Shown here one piece after another: positions 14,536-23,560 of a stretch of 64,000 nt of DNA. The stretch is from Jeotgalibacillus haloalkalitolerans (GTDB lineage Bacteria; Bacillota; Bacilli; Bacillales; Jeotgalibacillaceae). Below the pieces are notes generated by a model that saw only the letters and a program-made list of their open reading frames with translations, had not been told where the DNA came from and did not search any database. The stretch's first letter is position 1, and each line of letters starts with the position of its first letter. Location: the NCBI RefSeq assembly GCF_034427455.1, contig NZ_JAXQNN010000006.1:104306-168305 (forward strand), given 5' to 3'. The translations under genes and the position numbers were made by a program.

Positions 14536-15189
14536 TTAAAGTTGTTTTCTGCGCTGTTTAACATCTTTTCGAATTTCATCTAAGCAGCTTTCATCCATTA
14601 CCCCTTCTTCCCGGAAAGATGCAGCTGCCTGTGACATTACTTTATAGTTTAGTTGTGTTCCCTCATGATCAGCGAGATAATTAATTGCTCTGTCGGATGA
14701 TATTCCGTATCTTTCTGCAGTTTTTACTGCATCAAGGTTTGCTCCTAAAAAAATGAATTCCCAACCATGTTTTTCTTTCTGTTGTTTAATGAGTGTCTTA
14801 ATATGATCAGCTGAATATTCACTGCTTGAATTTTCCTCTCCATCGGTAACGATGACAAACATCACTTTGTCTGCACGATCTTTACCATCAGAAAGCTTCT
14901 GTACACTGATCATCTTGTGTAAGCTTCTTCCGACAGCATCAAGAAGCGCTGTAGACCCACCAACCTGGTATTCTTTTTCAGTCATTGTATTTACTTTGCT
15001 AACACTTATGCGATCATGAAGAAGTTCATAATGATGATCAAATAAAACCGTTGTAATATTACACTCACCTTTAATCTTCTTCTGTTTTTCAAGCATTGAA
15101 TTGTATCCGCCAATCGTATCAGATTCCAAGCCTCCCATTGATCCACTTTTATCAAGTATAAACACTAGTTCGGTTAAATCGTTTTTCAT
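14536..15189 (-). CDS. von Willebrand factor A (vWA) domain protein
   Basis: A 217-residue protein that is essentially one vWA domain. The MIDAS metal site is visible: DKSGSM (Asp13, Ser15, Ser17), the Thr of GGSTALLDAV and Asp of VIVTDGEENS. No signal peptide or membrane helix, so it acts in the cytosol, probably as a metal-dependent protein-binding adaptor. It is the last of three same-strand genes (GTPase, macro-HTH, vWA) in an AT-rich accessory stretch, with gaps of 195 and 130 bp, so co-regulation is likely but a single transcript is not certain. Comparable stand-alone vWA proteins occur with tellurium-resistance, chaperone-like and defence clusters; a specific role cannot be named. Confidence 0.8.
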   Translation of the reverse strand: MKNDLTELVFILDKSGSMGGLESDTIGGYNSMLEKQKKIKGECNITTVLFDHHYELLHDRISVSKVNTMTEKEYQVGGSTALLDAVGRSLHKMISVQKLSDGKDRADKVMFVIVTDGEENSSSEYSADHIKTLIKQQKEKHGWEFIFLGANLDAVKTAERYGISSDRAINYLADHEGTQLNYKVMSQAAASFREEGVMDESCLDEIRKDVKQRRKQL

Positions 15190-15319
15190 CTTAATATCCT
15201 CCTCAAGTCTTGTTATGACTTAAGGGTAACAAGTTTCTTTATAAAATTAGTCGCTTTGGAAGCGACATTTACTTTGTTTATTAATATAAATAACTGTAAT
15301 TTATTCTGATATGTATTCT

Positions 15320-16327
15320 CTAAACTCCCAGAGTTGGTAAGTCGTATTCAAAAAGGACTTCATTAATTTCAAAAATATCGTACTTGCCGTTTTTAATAAA
15401 ATATTCAATAACCACATCAAATTTTTGACTGCGAGACAATGCAAAACCGGCACGCCTTAAAAGATCATCTGTTTCATTAAGCGTTAACTCTAATCCAATT
15501 GCAAGCGCTATTGCGGTACGCTTGCTTGGTTCATAACCCTTACCTGCTCTGATTTTCGAGAATAGTCTTCTATCAAGATTGGCCCGCTTGTATACTTCAA
15601 CATCTGTCTTTCCTTTAGAATCGATCAGTCTGATAATTGCAGTCGAGAATGGTTCATCCAGATTGTCGACAAAATCTTCTATAGGAGAGCGCATTGCATC
15701 TGCGATATCATCATAATTTAAATGACTTTCACTGAGCGTGTATAGATCCTTTTCCTCTACATCAAGCAATTCCCTCCTCTTAAGCGTTTGTTTCTCTACG
15801 TAATTTTCGTCAATGTAACTTTCCACAGATCCAAGCAACTCTTTGCTGATATTAAATGCAGATTTATCATAAATTACAAGCATGACACTGATATCATGAT
15901 CAGCCAGAAATTCCTTAATTGCGTCAGTTGCCACCTGAAGCGCTTCGTTTTTCGGGTAACCATATATACCGCTTGAAATCAGGGGAAACGCCACACTTTC
16001 AAACTTATTTTCAACAGCGATTTTTAAAGAGTTAATGTATGCAGAGTGTAGATTACGTTTACTATTCTCTTTATCTGAGTGCCGATAGACCGGACCAGCT
16101 GCATGAATAATATAATTAGCAGGCAGATTAAATCCTTCAGTAATTACAGCCTCACCTGTCTGAATTGGAGCAAGTCTGTTACATGCCCCTTGAAGCTCCA
16201 CCTCTCCTGCCGCTCTAAAAATGGCCCCGCAGACACCCCCTCCCATTTTCAGTGAAGTGTTAGCCGCATTTACAATAGCGTCAACCTCCAGTTTTGTGAT
16301 GTCCTGTCTGATAATCGTAAAAGGCAT
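15320..16327 (-). CDS. Macro domain protein with C-terminal HTH-like domain
   Basis: A 335-residue two-domain protein. Residues 1-165 form a macro domain with the ADP-ribose-binding VNAANTSLKMGGGVCGAIFRAAG and later FPLISSGIYGYPK. In MacroD-type hydrolases the loop reads GGGVDGxIH; here Asp is replaced by Cys33 and His by Phe37, so hydrolase activity may be altered or lost while binding remains. Residues about 230-335 hold a region that looks like an XRE-type helix-turn-helix (VYKRANLDRRLFSKIRAGKG and PSKRTAIALAIGLELTLNET) ending in FEINEVLFEYDLPTLG. The pairing suggests a regulator or adaptor that senses ADP-ribose or its derivatives. It lies between vWA and GTPase genes on the same strand. 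Function unknown. Confidence 0.78.
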   Translation of the reverse strand: MPFTIIRQDITKLEVDAIVNAANTSLKMGGGVCGAIFRAAGEVELQGACNRLAPIQTGEAVITEGFNLPANYIIHAAGPVYRHSDKENSKRNLHSAYINSLKIAVENKFESVAFPLISSGIYGYPKNEALQVATDAIKEFLADHDISVMLVIYDKSAFNISKELLGSVESYIDENYVEKQTLKRRELLDVEEKDLYTLSESHLNYDDIADAMRSPIEDFVDNLDEPFSTAIIRLIDSKGKTDVEVYKRANLDRRLFSKIRAGKGYEPSKRTAIALAIGLELTLNETDDLLRRAGFALSRSQKFDVVIEYFIKNGKYDIFEINEVLFEYDLPTLGV

Positions 16328-16477
16328 GCTTTCATCTCTCCCCCACTTTGATCAGTTAATTCTTTTAGTTTGCAGCAGCTTTATTGGAATTTCCCAGTTT
16401 ACCGCATACTTATTATTTCTTTGAATTTTTACTTCCATGAACACATTTATGATTATCTATTTTTACTTATAAATAAC

Positions 16478-16512
16478 CAAAAGCAAGTGACAGCTCAATC
16501 ACTCGCTTTTCT
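16478..16512 (-). terminator. Probable terminator after the GTPase gene
   Basis: AAGCAAGTGA, loop, TCACTCGCTT forms a 10-bp stem with one mismatch just past the GTPase stop; the T-run on the minus strand is short (TTTTGG), so it may be partial. Confidence 0.5.
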
Positions 16513-16523
16513 TTACTCATTAT

Positions 16524-17519
16524 TTATTTATCCGGATTATAATTCCTAGTAAAATCTTTCAGAAATTCGACATCAACTTCAATATCATTTTCGTAAGCAT
16601 ATTTTAATCCATGTCCCAAAGCCAGTGTTAAACCTCCAGCCACTCCTGCACCTGCAACACTTCCAGCGCCAGGAACCACTTTTATTACTTGTCTAAATAA
16701 ACTTTTACCTATATTCCCAGCTAAAGTGGCAATGATCAATTCTTTAGCTCTGTCTTTTGAAAGAGGCTTATTATAAATAGTAGCCAGTTTGACCATCAAT
16801 GCTACTTGTATACCTGTTATTGGTACTATATCAGAGCCGGGAATTGGCGATGCTCCTACAGCTGCAGCAGAAGCTACTGCAGAATTGATCCACTTATTTG
16901 CGATTGAAGATTTTTCTCTTATGCTTTTTGCGAATAGAAGATCCTTTTTTTTTGTGGCTAAAATATTCACAATCTCTGCTTTTAATTGTTCAATATTTTG
17001 CCCAGTCTTTGATGAGATAGGTACAACTTTAAATTTTGAGTCAGAATGATTACGTACGTACTGTACTAGAGAATCTATATCTTCTGCAGCATCAATTTTA
17101 TTGAGAATAAATAAAATATTTTTATTATGCTTCTTGATCAAACTGAAATACTTTTTCTCACCTTCAGAGAAAACGGTACCAGCAGCATTTAAAAAGAACA
17201 AAATGACATCTACTTCTTTAAAAAATTTTAATGTTTCCTCTGAATTCTTCTTTTCAATGTCGTCTAAACCAGGGGTATCAGCAAAAATGATATTTTCATT
17301 GTCTTGATATGTATATTTCTTGATTTCAGTCGTATATCCCGGCATCGAGCCGGTAGGTGCACACTCATACCCGACTATTTGATTAATTGTAGAGGACTTA
17401 CCCGTGTTTATATCCCCTACCATAGCGAAAATAATACTTTCTTCTAATTGTTCACTGGAGTTTTTCATCTCTTCTTCAAATTTCCTATCAAATTCTTCTT
17501 CATCAAAAAAATTAACCAT
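16524..17519 (-). CDS. Era/dynamin-like GTPase with DUF697-like C-terminal domain
   Basis: A 331-residue protein. The G domain has all motifs: G1 GDINTGKSS (35-43), G3 DTPG (81-84), G4 NKID (140-143) and G5 SSKTG. The C-terminal third (about 205-320) is rich in Ala/Gly with amphipathic to hydrophobic helices (ASAAAVGASPIPGSDIVPITG and VVPGAGSVAGAGVAGGLTLALGHGL), the pattern of DUF697 domains that sit at or in membranes and pair with Era-like GTPases. ATG at 17519 follows GGAG by 8 bases; a GTG three codons earlier is less suited. It is the first gene of the GTPase, macro-HTH, vWA row. Such GTPases occur in stress, toxin-export and phage-defence contexts; a role here is not shown. Confidence 0.8.
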   Translation of the reverse strand: MVNFFDEEEFDRKFEEEMKNSSEQLEESIIFAMVGDINTGKSSTINQIVGYECAPTGSMPGYTTEIKKYTYQDNENIIFADTPGLDDIEKKNSEETLKFFKEVDVILFFLNAAGTVFSEGEKKYFSLIKKHNKNILFILNKIDAAEDIDSLVQYVRNHSDSKFKVVPISSKTGQNIEQLKAEIVNILATKKKDLLFAKSIREKSSIANKWINSAVASAAAVGASPIPGSDIVPITGIQVALMVKLATIYNKPLSKDRAKELIIATLAGNIGKSLFRQVIKVVPGAGSVAGAGVAGGLTLALGHGLKYAYENDIEVDVEFLKDFTRNYNPDK

Positions 17520-17729
17520 AATGATCACTCCAATTCATTTTAATTTTAAGCATGATGGATTTGAAGCTTCAGATTCTTTTACAACTATGAAATAGTTAAT
17601 AACTGATTCCGATTAATTTTATCTAAGTCAACTTTCTAACAAAGCCAGTTTGATTTAATTTTTAAAAGTTCTTCTTAAATATACATTAACAGTTAATGGA
17701 ACACCTATTAAAATGATAAAACATATAAA

Positions 17730-17765
17730 AACACAGGTACCCTTAAATTAAGAGCTACCTGTGTT
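17730..17765 (-). terminator. Intrinsic terminator of rlmCD
   Basis: ACACAGGTA (17731-17739) and TACCTGTGT (17756-17764) form a perfect 9-bp stem, with TTTTTAT following on the minus strand after the rlmCD stop. Confidence 0.85.
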
Positions 17766-17777
17766 AATCACAATTTC

Positions 17778-19157
17778 TTATTCCTTTATTTCAAGCCAAG
17801 CCACACACTCAACATGACTCGTCTGAGGAAACATATCAACTGGCTGCACTTCCTGCGTCTTATATCCACCGTCTTCCAAAATGCGAAGGTCTCTCGCAAG
17901 CGTCGCAGGGTTACATGATACATACACGATACGTTTCGGTTTCATCGCAAGCATCGTATCAAGCAGTGCCTGATCACAGCCTTTTCTTGGCGGATCCACA
18001 ACAATGACATCAGCCTGATTACCTTTTTTGTGCCATGCAGGAATGACTTCTTCAGCAGGACCCGCTTCAAATTCTGTATTTGTAAAACCATTCAGCTCAG
18101 CATTTGCTTTCGCGTCTTCAATTGCCTGTTTGACAATCTCAACGCCAAACACTTTTTTCGCTTTCTGCGCTAAAAAGAGTGAAATCGTTCCAATGCCGCA
18201 ATATGCATCAATCACCGATTCCTCCCCTGTCAGCTGCGCATATTCCAGTGCTTTCTGATACAGCACCTCTGTCTGCACAGGGTTGATCTGATAAAAACTG
18301 CGTGCTGAAATCGCAAACTTCACTTCACCAATTGAATCGTAGATGACATCACTGCCCCAGATTGTCTGCCCCTTGTTTCCAAGAATCACATTTGTACGCT
18401 GATCATTAATGTTATGAACAATTGATTTCAGACCCGGTACTTTTTCACGCAATACAGCCGTTAAGTCCTCAGCGTGAGGCAGGTGCTTCGTTCTTGTTAC
18501 CAGCACAACCATTACTTCACCAGAAGTCCTGCCGTATCTTACTACCACATGACGCAGCACACCTTTATGGCGTTCTTCATCATAAGGCTGTATACCAAAG
18601 CGGTCCGCTTCTTCCTTGACGATATTCATCACACGATCGCTGATTTCCTCCTGGATCAGACACACATCCGTATCAACAATCCGGTGGCTTCTCGTCGCGT
18701 AAAAGCCTGCAATAACACGTCCGCTCTCAGTGCCCACAGGAATCTGACTCTTATTCCGGTAGCGCCACGGATCTTCCATACCCAGTGTCGGGTGAACCGG
18801 GACATCTTTGATTTTTCCAATCCGCTCTAGCACATCCCGCACCTGCTTCTGTTTTGCAGCAAGCTGTCCCTCATAGCTGAAATGCTGCAGCTGACAACCG
18901 CCGCATCTGTCATACACAGGGCAAGGTGGTTCTGTTCTATGCTCACTGACAGACTCAAGTTCAATTAGCTTTCCAAAACCGAAATTTTTCGTCGTTTTCA
19001 GTACTTTTACTTTTACCAATTCATCAGGGAGGGTTAATGGAATAAACAGCGGATACCCGTCCACTTTTCCAACACCATGCCCCTCATGAGTTAAATCCTC
19101 TATTGTCACTGTTACAATATCATTTTTCTTAACAGGTAATGCCTGCTTTTTCGTCAT
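17778..19157 (-). CDS. rlmCD: 23S rRNA (uracil-5-)-methyltransferase RlmCD (TrmA/RumA family)
   Basis: A 459-residue SAM-dependent enzyme. An N-terminal TRAM domain (about 10-66) binds [13 protein letters not shown] (Cys79, 85, 88) plus the later Cys of TDVCLIQ form the Fe4S4 site; SAM binds at [14 protein letters not shown]; the nucleophilic Cys lies in [14 protein letters not shown]. In B. subtilis the single enzyme RlmCD (YefA) methylates both U747 and U1939 of 23S rRNA, and it lies beside dgkB as here, which supports the symbol over generic RumA. RBS GAAGAGGGCGAT precedes the ATG. The gene appears to be its own unit, with a terminator after it and the NUDIX/dgkB genes on the far side of a repeat element. 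Confidence 0.9.
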   Translation of the reverse strand: MTKKQALPVKKNDIVTVTIEDLTHEGHGVGKVDGYPLFIPLTLPDELVKVKVLKTTKNFGFGKLIELESVSEHRTEPPCPVYDRCGGCQLQHFSYEGQLAAKQKQVRDVLERIGKIKDVPVHPTLGMEDPWRYRNKSQIPVGTESGRVIAGFYATRSHRIVDTDVCLIQEEISDRVMNIVKEEADRFGIQPYDEERHKGVLRHVVVRYGRTSGEVMVVLVTRTKHLPHAEDLTAVLREKVPGLKSIVHNINDQRTNVILGNKGQTIWGSDVIYDSIGEVKFAISARSFYQINPVQTEVLYQKALEYAQLTGEESVIDAYCGIGTISLFLAQKAKKVFGVEIVKQAIEDAKANAELNGFTNTEFEAGPAEEVIPAWHKKGNQADVIVVDPPRKGCDQALLDTMLAMKPKRIVYVSCNPATLARDLRILEDGGYKTQEVQPVDMFPQTSHVECVAWLEIKE

Positions 19158-19273
19158 TATTTATCGCCCTCTTCGTTAGAATCGCTGCCCATTATTGTAG
19201 CATATATTATCCCTTCTTACCCGTATACTTAAAATAACAGTTAACTTCAGAATGGCATCTTAACTGGACCTTC

Positions 19274-19395
19274 TAGTGGCGAACGGAGACTCCTGCGGAA
19301 AAACGATCTGGAAAGACCCCGGAAGGCAGCGCTCTTCTGTCTGGCCTAAGCGTTCGTCCCGCAGAAAGCACAGTTCTCCACGGAAAGGTTCTGCG
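19274..19395. repeat. Structured GC-rich intergenic element, copy 2 (inverted, degenerate)
   Basis: GTGGCGAACGGAGACTCCTG at the left end and GCAGAAAGCACAGTTCTCCACGG at the right end match the reverse complement of the element seen at 36.1 and 60.0 kb (GGAGTC...CGGAC and CGTGGAGGACTTCGC). The interior has diverged. It lies between rlmCD and the NUDIX gene. The only copy of the eight in this orientation. Confidence 0.6.
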
Positions 19396-19427
19396 TTTCT
19401 AAGTGAAGCATTTCTTTATTTAAAGAA

Positions 19428-19468
19428 GAAACCCCTTATAGGTTTAACCATAACCTATAAGGGGTATA
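19428..19468. terminator. Strong hairpin, probable terminator remnant
   Basis: ACCCCTTATAGGTT, seven bases, AACCTATAAGGGGT is a perfect 14-bp stem at 19431-19465. It is flanked by GAAGAA and TATATATT, not by a clean T-run, and no plus-strand gene precedes it; its owner is unclear. Confidence 0.55.
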
Positions 19469-19568
19469 TATTAAATTACCCAAATAACCTTGATTTTTTG
19501 ATTATTGGTGTGTAGAATAGAGAAACTATTCTTTTTATTCAAAAAATTCTAACTAAGGAGGAAGCGAT

Positions 19569-20015
19569 ATGGGACAGATCGTAAAACAAAAAGTACTTGC
19601 GTATATTACGCGGGAGAATGATGGCAAGACTGAACTGCTTGTCTTTTCCCATAAGGACCATCCACAAGCTGGCCTCCAGGTACCTGGTGGCGGCGTTGAA
19701 GACGATGAACTGCTGATTGATGCACTTTATCGCGAAATTGAAGAAGAAACCGGCTTGAAGAGAGACGAACTTCAATTACAGGGTAAACTCCATAAACAGA
19801 TGTATTATTCAGAGGATCGCTCAAAGTATTATGAGCGTAATTACTTCCACCTTGCATTGAAGCGTCCTGTGGAAAATGAGTGGGATTATACAGTGGAAAG
19901 TGACGGCAAAGATGATGGACTGAGGTTCCATTTTGAATGGCGTCCGATCGAAGAAGCTTCTAAGCTTGCAGCTGATATGGATAATGCAGTGGACTGGCTG
20001 GAGCAGATTCAATAA
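19569..20015 (+). CDS. NUDIX hydrolase
   Basis: A 148-residue NUDIX protein. The Nudix box is GGGVEDDELLIDALYREIEEETGL (Gly...Glu...REIEEETG), which binds the metal that activates water to split a nucleoside diphosphate linked to a moiety X. RBS AAGGAGG precedes the ATG. The substrate cannot be told; possible choices include nucleotide sugars, oxidised nucleotides and ADP-ribose. It is the only plus-strand gene in this stretch, convergent with dgkB and sharing a bidirectional terminator. Confidence 0.85.
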   Translation: MGQIVKQKVLAYITRENDGKTELLVFSHKDHPQAGLQVPGGGVEDDELLIDALYREIEEETGLKRDELQLQGKLHKQMYYSEDRSKYYERNYFHLALKRPVENEWDYTVESDGKDDGLRFHFEWRPIEEASKLAADMDNAVDWLEQIQ

Positions 20016-20020
20016 TCGAT

Positions 20021-20058
20021 AAATGCCTGACGGGTTATAAGCCGTCAGGCATTTTTTA
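20021..20058. terminator. Bidirectional terminator between NUDIX gene and dgkB
   Basis: AAATGCCTGACGG (20021-20033), eight bases, CCGTCAGGCATTTTTT: a 13-bp stem with T-run on the plus strand and A-run on the left. Confidence 0.9.
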
Positions 20059-21039
20059 TTGGTCGCTTCTGATCTCATCTTCTTCGTCAATCAGACTGTT
20101 CTTTAATACCACATTCTGATCCTCATCCACACGGTCTTCTTTGCGCAGCTTATCAAGTGGTGCACATACATTCAGATGACGGTACAGGTTCTGGAACTCT
20201 GCGGGCAGTAACCCGCCAAACTCTCCATCAAGATTCAGCTGAACCGTTTCATTTGAAGTCACTTTAATATGATTTGCTTTTACATATTCAAGATGCGGAT
20301 CATGCAGATGCTCTCCGCGAAGTGCGAGTGAGATAACGCGGATTGTTTCAGCCATATTGGTTTTCTTCAGGAACATCAGCGTGAATAACCCGTCATTAAT
20401 CGAAGAGTCCGGTGCCAGTTTTTCGAATCCGCCGACTGAGTTTGTCAGCCCGATCAAAAACAGCATAACCTCTCCCTCAAACACTTTTCCGTCATATTCA
20501 ATCCGGACATTTGTCGGTTTGAATGATGGCAGCATTTCAATGCCTTTTAAGTAATAAGCCAGCTGACCAAGCACTGTTTTCAACTTACTTGGCACTTCAT
20601 AAGTCAGTTCAGTCAATCGGCCGCCGCCGGCAATATTAATAAAATATTTATCATTCATTCTGCCAACATCAACAGGAATCGTATCACCTTTTATAATAAT
20701 ATCCACCGCATCCTCAATATCTCTCGGAATATGAAGCGCGCGTGCAAAATCGTTTGTCGTGCCCATTGGAATGAGTCCTAAAGTTGGACGGTTCGGCTTT
20801 TCAGCAAGTCCATTTACGACTTCATTGAGCGTGCCATCCCCGCCTGAAGCAATGATCAGGTCAAAGCCGCGCTCAGCAGCCGCTGCTGCCGCAGCTGACG
20901 CATCACCAGCGCATGTTGTGGCATGACAGGATGTTTCGTAACCTGCCTGTTCTAATTTCATTAATACTTCAGGTAAGTGCCTTCTGAAAATCTCACGTCC
21001 TGAAGTCGGATTATAAATAATTCTAGCTCGTTTCATCAT
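20056..21039 (-). CDS. dgkB: Diacylglycerol kinase DgkB
   Basis: A 327-residue soluble lipid kinase. RIIYNPTSGRE at the N-terminus and IIASGGDGTLNEVVNGL form the nucleotide-binding catalytic core of the DAGK/YegS fold; GLIPMGTTNDFARAL and INIAGGGRLTEL follow, and LNLDGEFGGLLPAEF closes the second domain. It phosphorylates diacylglycerol released during lipoteichoic acid synthesis, returning phosphatidic acid to phospholipid synthesis. B. subtilis dgkB (yerQ) lies next to rlmCD and downstream of gatCAB, as here. Two tandem ATG codons make the start ambiguous by one codon; the RBS is weak (AGGCAGG). Confidence 0.92.
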   Translation of the reverse strand: MMKRARIIYNPTSGREIFRRHLPEVLMKLEQAGYETSCHATTCAGDASAAAAAAAERGFDLIIASGGDGTLNEVVNGLAEKPNRPTLGLIPMGTTNDFARALHIPRDIEDAVDIIIKGDTIPVDVGRMNDKYFINIAGGGRLTELTYEVPSKLKTVLGQLAYYLKGIEMLPSFKPTNVRIEYDGKVFEGEVMLFLIGLTNSVGGFEKLAPDSSINDGLFTLMFLKKTNMAETIRVISLALRGEHLHDPHLEYVKANHIKVTSNETVQLNLDGEFGGLLPAEFQNLYRHLNVCAPLDKLRKEDRVDEDQNVVLKNSLIDEEDEIRSDQ

Positions 21040-21111
21040 ATTCAGCCTGCCTTTTATAAATTAAGCATACTATAAAATTATAATCACATTTCATTGTATG
21101 TAAACAAAAAA

Positions 21112-21138
21112 GAATAAGCCCTGAAGTCAGGCTTACTC
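21112..21138 (-). terminator. Intrinsic terminator of the thioredoxin-like gene
   Basis: On the minus strand GTAAGCCTG, loop ACTT, CAGGGCTTAT then TCTTTTTTG, just after the stop codon at 21150. Confidence 0.75.
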
Positions 21139-21149
21139 TCATCATACCT

Positions 21150-21722
21150 TTATTTAACGGATTTTACCATAGTCAGCTTGCTTTTCAGTTCCTCGTATAC
21201 TTCTGACCAGAAATCTTCTCTCTCTGTATAAGCGGCTGTCAGCTGTTTAATCATCAGCTGCTGGCCATCTTTAAATGCGGGATCCTCTTTTGCCGGAAGA
21301 TTTGATCTGGCTTCATCCACAAAGGCTTGAACTTTATCAGCTCTCGGTCCCCACTTCGCAACTTCATTTCCATCCTGATCGATAAAGATAAAAATCGGGA
21401 TGGCTCTTGATTTACCGTTTGTTAAATACTGATCCATCAACTCCAGATTGCTGTCTCTCAGAATAAATCTCACATCAATACCTGAACGTTCAGCCATTTT
21501 AAGGAGAATCGGGTTATTCATCATTGCATCTCCGCACCAGTCTTCTGTAATCACAATCGCACGCAGGTTCTGATCCTTCAGCTGTTCCAGAAATGTGTCA
21601 TTCTCTGCCGGTACAGAAAATTGTTCATATACTTTCGCCATATTTTCCTTATGAGATTCCATCTGATGCTGATACGCTTCAGCAGTCAGTCCTTTTACAA
21701 ACCATTCGTTTAAGTTTGTCAT
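21150..21722 (-). CDS. Thioredoxin-family protein
   Basis: A 190-residue protein with a thioredoxin-like core. The active-site region is TEDWCGDAMMN, that is WCGD with a single Cys, not the CxxC of classical thioredoxin; the cis-Pro is in SRAIPIFIFIDQDG. It has no signal peptide. Proteins of this WCGD type occur in many Bacillus genomes as uncharacterised thioredoxin relatives; with one Cys it cannot act as a simple dithiol oxidoreductase and may instead work by mixed disulfides (for example with bacillithiol). ATG at 21722 follows GAGGTGATC. It precedes dgkB on the same strand with its own terminator. Confidence 0.72.
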   Translation of the reverse strand: MTNLNEWFVKGLTAEAYQHQMESHKENMAKVYEQFSVPAENDTFLEQLKDQNLRAIVITEDWCGDAMMNNPILLKMAERSGIDVRFILRDSNLELMDQYLTNGKSRAIPIFIFIDQDGNEVAKWGPRADKVQAFVDEARSNLPAKEDPAFKDGQQLMIKQLTAAYTEREDFWSEVYEELKSKLTMVKSVK

Positions 21723-21779
21723 GTTGATCACCTCGACTTTCAGGATCTCATAGTTGGATTTTTAATTCGAGTGAATTGC

Positions 21780-21986
21780 CTGAGGAATGTTCCGGAGTCT
21801 GGATATAGGTGTAATGCCCGGACGGTGGAAAATCGGAAAAGGTGAGGTAATAATTTCTGGAGCTGATTGAATCATTTCAAAAGATGATGGAATAATCCAA
21901 CGCTAACAGGCCGCTGAAAGAATTCATCTGATTGCTGATAGAATTAAGTCCAAAGCTGATCGATAAATTTAAAAAGCTGCATGAAT
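21780..21986. repeat. Degenerate 20-21-bp periodic repeat tract
   Basis: The motif TGAnnGAAT recurs: TGAGGTAAT (21843), TGATTGAAT (21864), TGATGGAAT (21885), TGAAAGAAT (21915), TGATAGAAT (21936), TGATCGATA (21957), TGCATGAAT (21978), with weaker units from about 21780. Spacing is 21 in most steps, with one 30-base jump. The bases between are unrelated. No open frame fits. It lies between the thioredoxin-like gene and the gatB terminator. The same motif and period recur at 63.5-63.8 kb. Confidence 0.75.
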
Positions 21987-22067
21987 TCCCTCCTGTATGG
22001 GCCACACGTCAGCGCATTGCTATTAACTCCGCCGCACATAACACTCATCATCCAAACGCTACACGCC

Positions 22068-22103
22068 AAAAAAAAGAAACGCACCACAAAAGTGCGCTTC
22101 TCC
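22068..22103 (-). terminator. Intrinsic terminator of the gatCAB operon
   Basis: On the minus strand GAAGCGCAC, loop TTTTGTG, GTGCGTTTC and then a run of T: strong stem right after the gatB stop at 22115. Confidence 0.9.
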
Positions 22104-22114
22104 CAAAACTAACA

Positions 22115-23548
22115 TTATCGCTTCTTAATCTCCTGCATCAGCAGCTTATTAACCATCGGCGGGTTAGCCTGTCCCTTCGATGCCTTCATAATCTGACCAA
22201 CTAAGAAACCAATTGCGCGGTCCTTACCATTTTTGAAATCTTCAATTGACTGCGGGTTGTTATCAAGTGCTTCCGTAACAAAACCAAGCAGCTGACCTTC
22301 ATCAGAAATCTGTACAAGACCTTTTTCTTTTACAATCTTGTTAGGATCTCCGCCTTTTTCAATCAGTTCCTTGAAGACTTTTTTCGCGATTTTAGATGAA
22401 ATTGTGCCATCTTCAATCAGCTTGATCATGCCTGCAAGGCCCTGAGGCGTCAGTGCAGTATCTTCAAGCTCTTTTTGCTCAGCGTTCAGATATGCAGATA
22501 CTTCACCCATCAGCCAGTTCGAAGCAAGCTTTGCATCAGCACCCTGCTCAAGTGTCAGCTCAAAGAAATCAGACATTTCTTTTGTGAGCGTCAGTACCAT
22601 GGCATCGTATGCAGGCAGACCAAGGTCTTCTACATAGCGCTTTTTACGTGCATCCGGAAGCTCAGGGATCGTTTTACGTACGCTTTCCTTCCACTCTTCA
22701 TCGATTACCATTGATACAAGATCAGGTTCCGGGAAGTAGCGGTAGTCATCAGAGCCTTCTTTTACACGCATTAATAGCGTCTTGCCGGTAGACTCGTCAA
22801 AGCGGCGTGATTCCTGCTGGATTGATCCACCTGAAAGCAGCACTTCTTCCTGGCGCTTTTCTTCAAACTCAAGGCCTTTTTTAACAAAGTTGAATGAGTT
22901 CAGGTTTTTCAGTTCAGTTTTTGTACCGAATTCTTCCTGTCCAACCGGACGAAGTGAGATGTTTGCATCACAGCGAAGTGATCCTTCTTCCATTTTACAG
23001 TCAGAAACGCCAGTGTACTGAATGATTGATTTGATTTTTTCAAGGTATGCGTATGCTTCCGCCGGTGTTCTCAGGTCCGGCTCAGATACGATTTCAATTA
23101 GTGGTGTACCCTGACGGTTGTAGTCGACAAGTGAATAGCCTTTGTCTGTATGCGTCAGTTTACCTGCGTCTTCCTCAAGGTGAAGACGTGTAATACCGAT
23201 TTTCTTTTTGTAGCCGTCTACTTCAATTTCAATCCATCCGTGTTCACCGATTGGCTGATCAAATTGTGAAATCTGATACGCTTTCGGGTTATCCGGATAG
23301 AAATAGTTTTTACGGTCAAATTTTGTATGCTCAGCAATTTCACAGTTCAGTGCCATTGCTGCCTTCATTCCCCAGTCAACTGCGCGTCTGTTGATGACAG
23401 GCAGTACGCCCGGGTAGCCAAGGTCTACAACATTTGTATTTGTGTTCGGCTCCGCACCGAAATGCGCAGGTGCAGGAGAGAACATTTTTGAATCAGTCTT
23501 TAACTCTACGTGTACTTCAAGTCCAATAATCGTTTCAAAGTTTGTCAT
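22115..23548 (-). CDS. gatB: Aspartyl/glutamyl-tRNA amidotransferase subunit B
   Basis: A 477-residue Gat[15 protein letters not shown], the [17 protein letters not shown] region, [10 protein letters not shown] and the signature [17 protein letters not shown] are present, followed by the helical YqeY-like tail (about 330-477). GatB phosphorylates mischarged Glu-tRNA(Gln) (and Asp-tRNA(Asn)) and receives ammonia from GatA to give the correct aminoacyl-tRNA; Firmicutes usually lack a glutaminyl-tRNA synthetase and depend on this complex. Third gene of gatC-gatA-gatB with 12 bp after gatA. Confidence 0.97.
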   Translation of the reverse strand: MTNFETIIGLEVHVELKTDSKMFSPAPAHFGAEPNTNTNVVDLGYPGVLPVINRRAVDWGMKAAMALNCEIAEHTKFDRKNYFYPDNPKAYQISQFDQPIGEHGWIEIEVDGYKKKIGITRLHLEEDAGKLTHTDKGYSLVDYNRQGTPLIEIVSEPDLRTPAEAYAYLEKIKSIIQYTGVSDCKMEEGSLRCDANISLRPVGQEEFGTKTELKNLNSFNFVKKGLEFEEKRQEEVLLSGGSIQQESRRFDESTGKTLLMRVKEGSDDYRYFPEPDLVSMVIDEEWKESVRKTIPELPDARKKRYVEDLGLPAYDAMVLTLTKEMSDFFELTLEQGADAKLASNWLMGEVSAYLNAEQKELEDTALTPQGLAGMIKLIEDGTISSKIAKKVFKELIEKGGDPNKIVKEKGLVQISDEGQLLGFVTEALDNNPQSIEDFKNGKDRAIGFLVGQIMKASKGQANPPMVNKLLMQEIKKR

Positions 23549-23560
23549 GTCTTCTCCCTC

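Noticed and set aside
19428..19468. Terminator of a plus-strand gene
   Set aside because: No plus-strand gene precedes it and the tail is not a T-run, so kept as a hairpin with uncertain role.
21780..21986. CRISPR array
   Set aside because: Units are only about 9 conserved bases with 11-12 variable ones; period 20-21 is too short and there are no cas genes.
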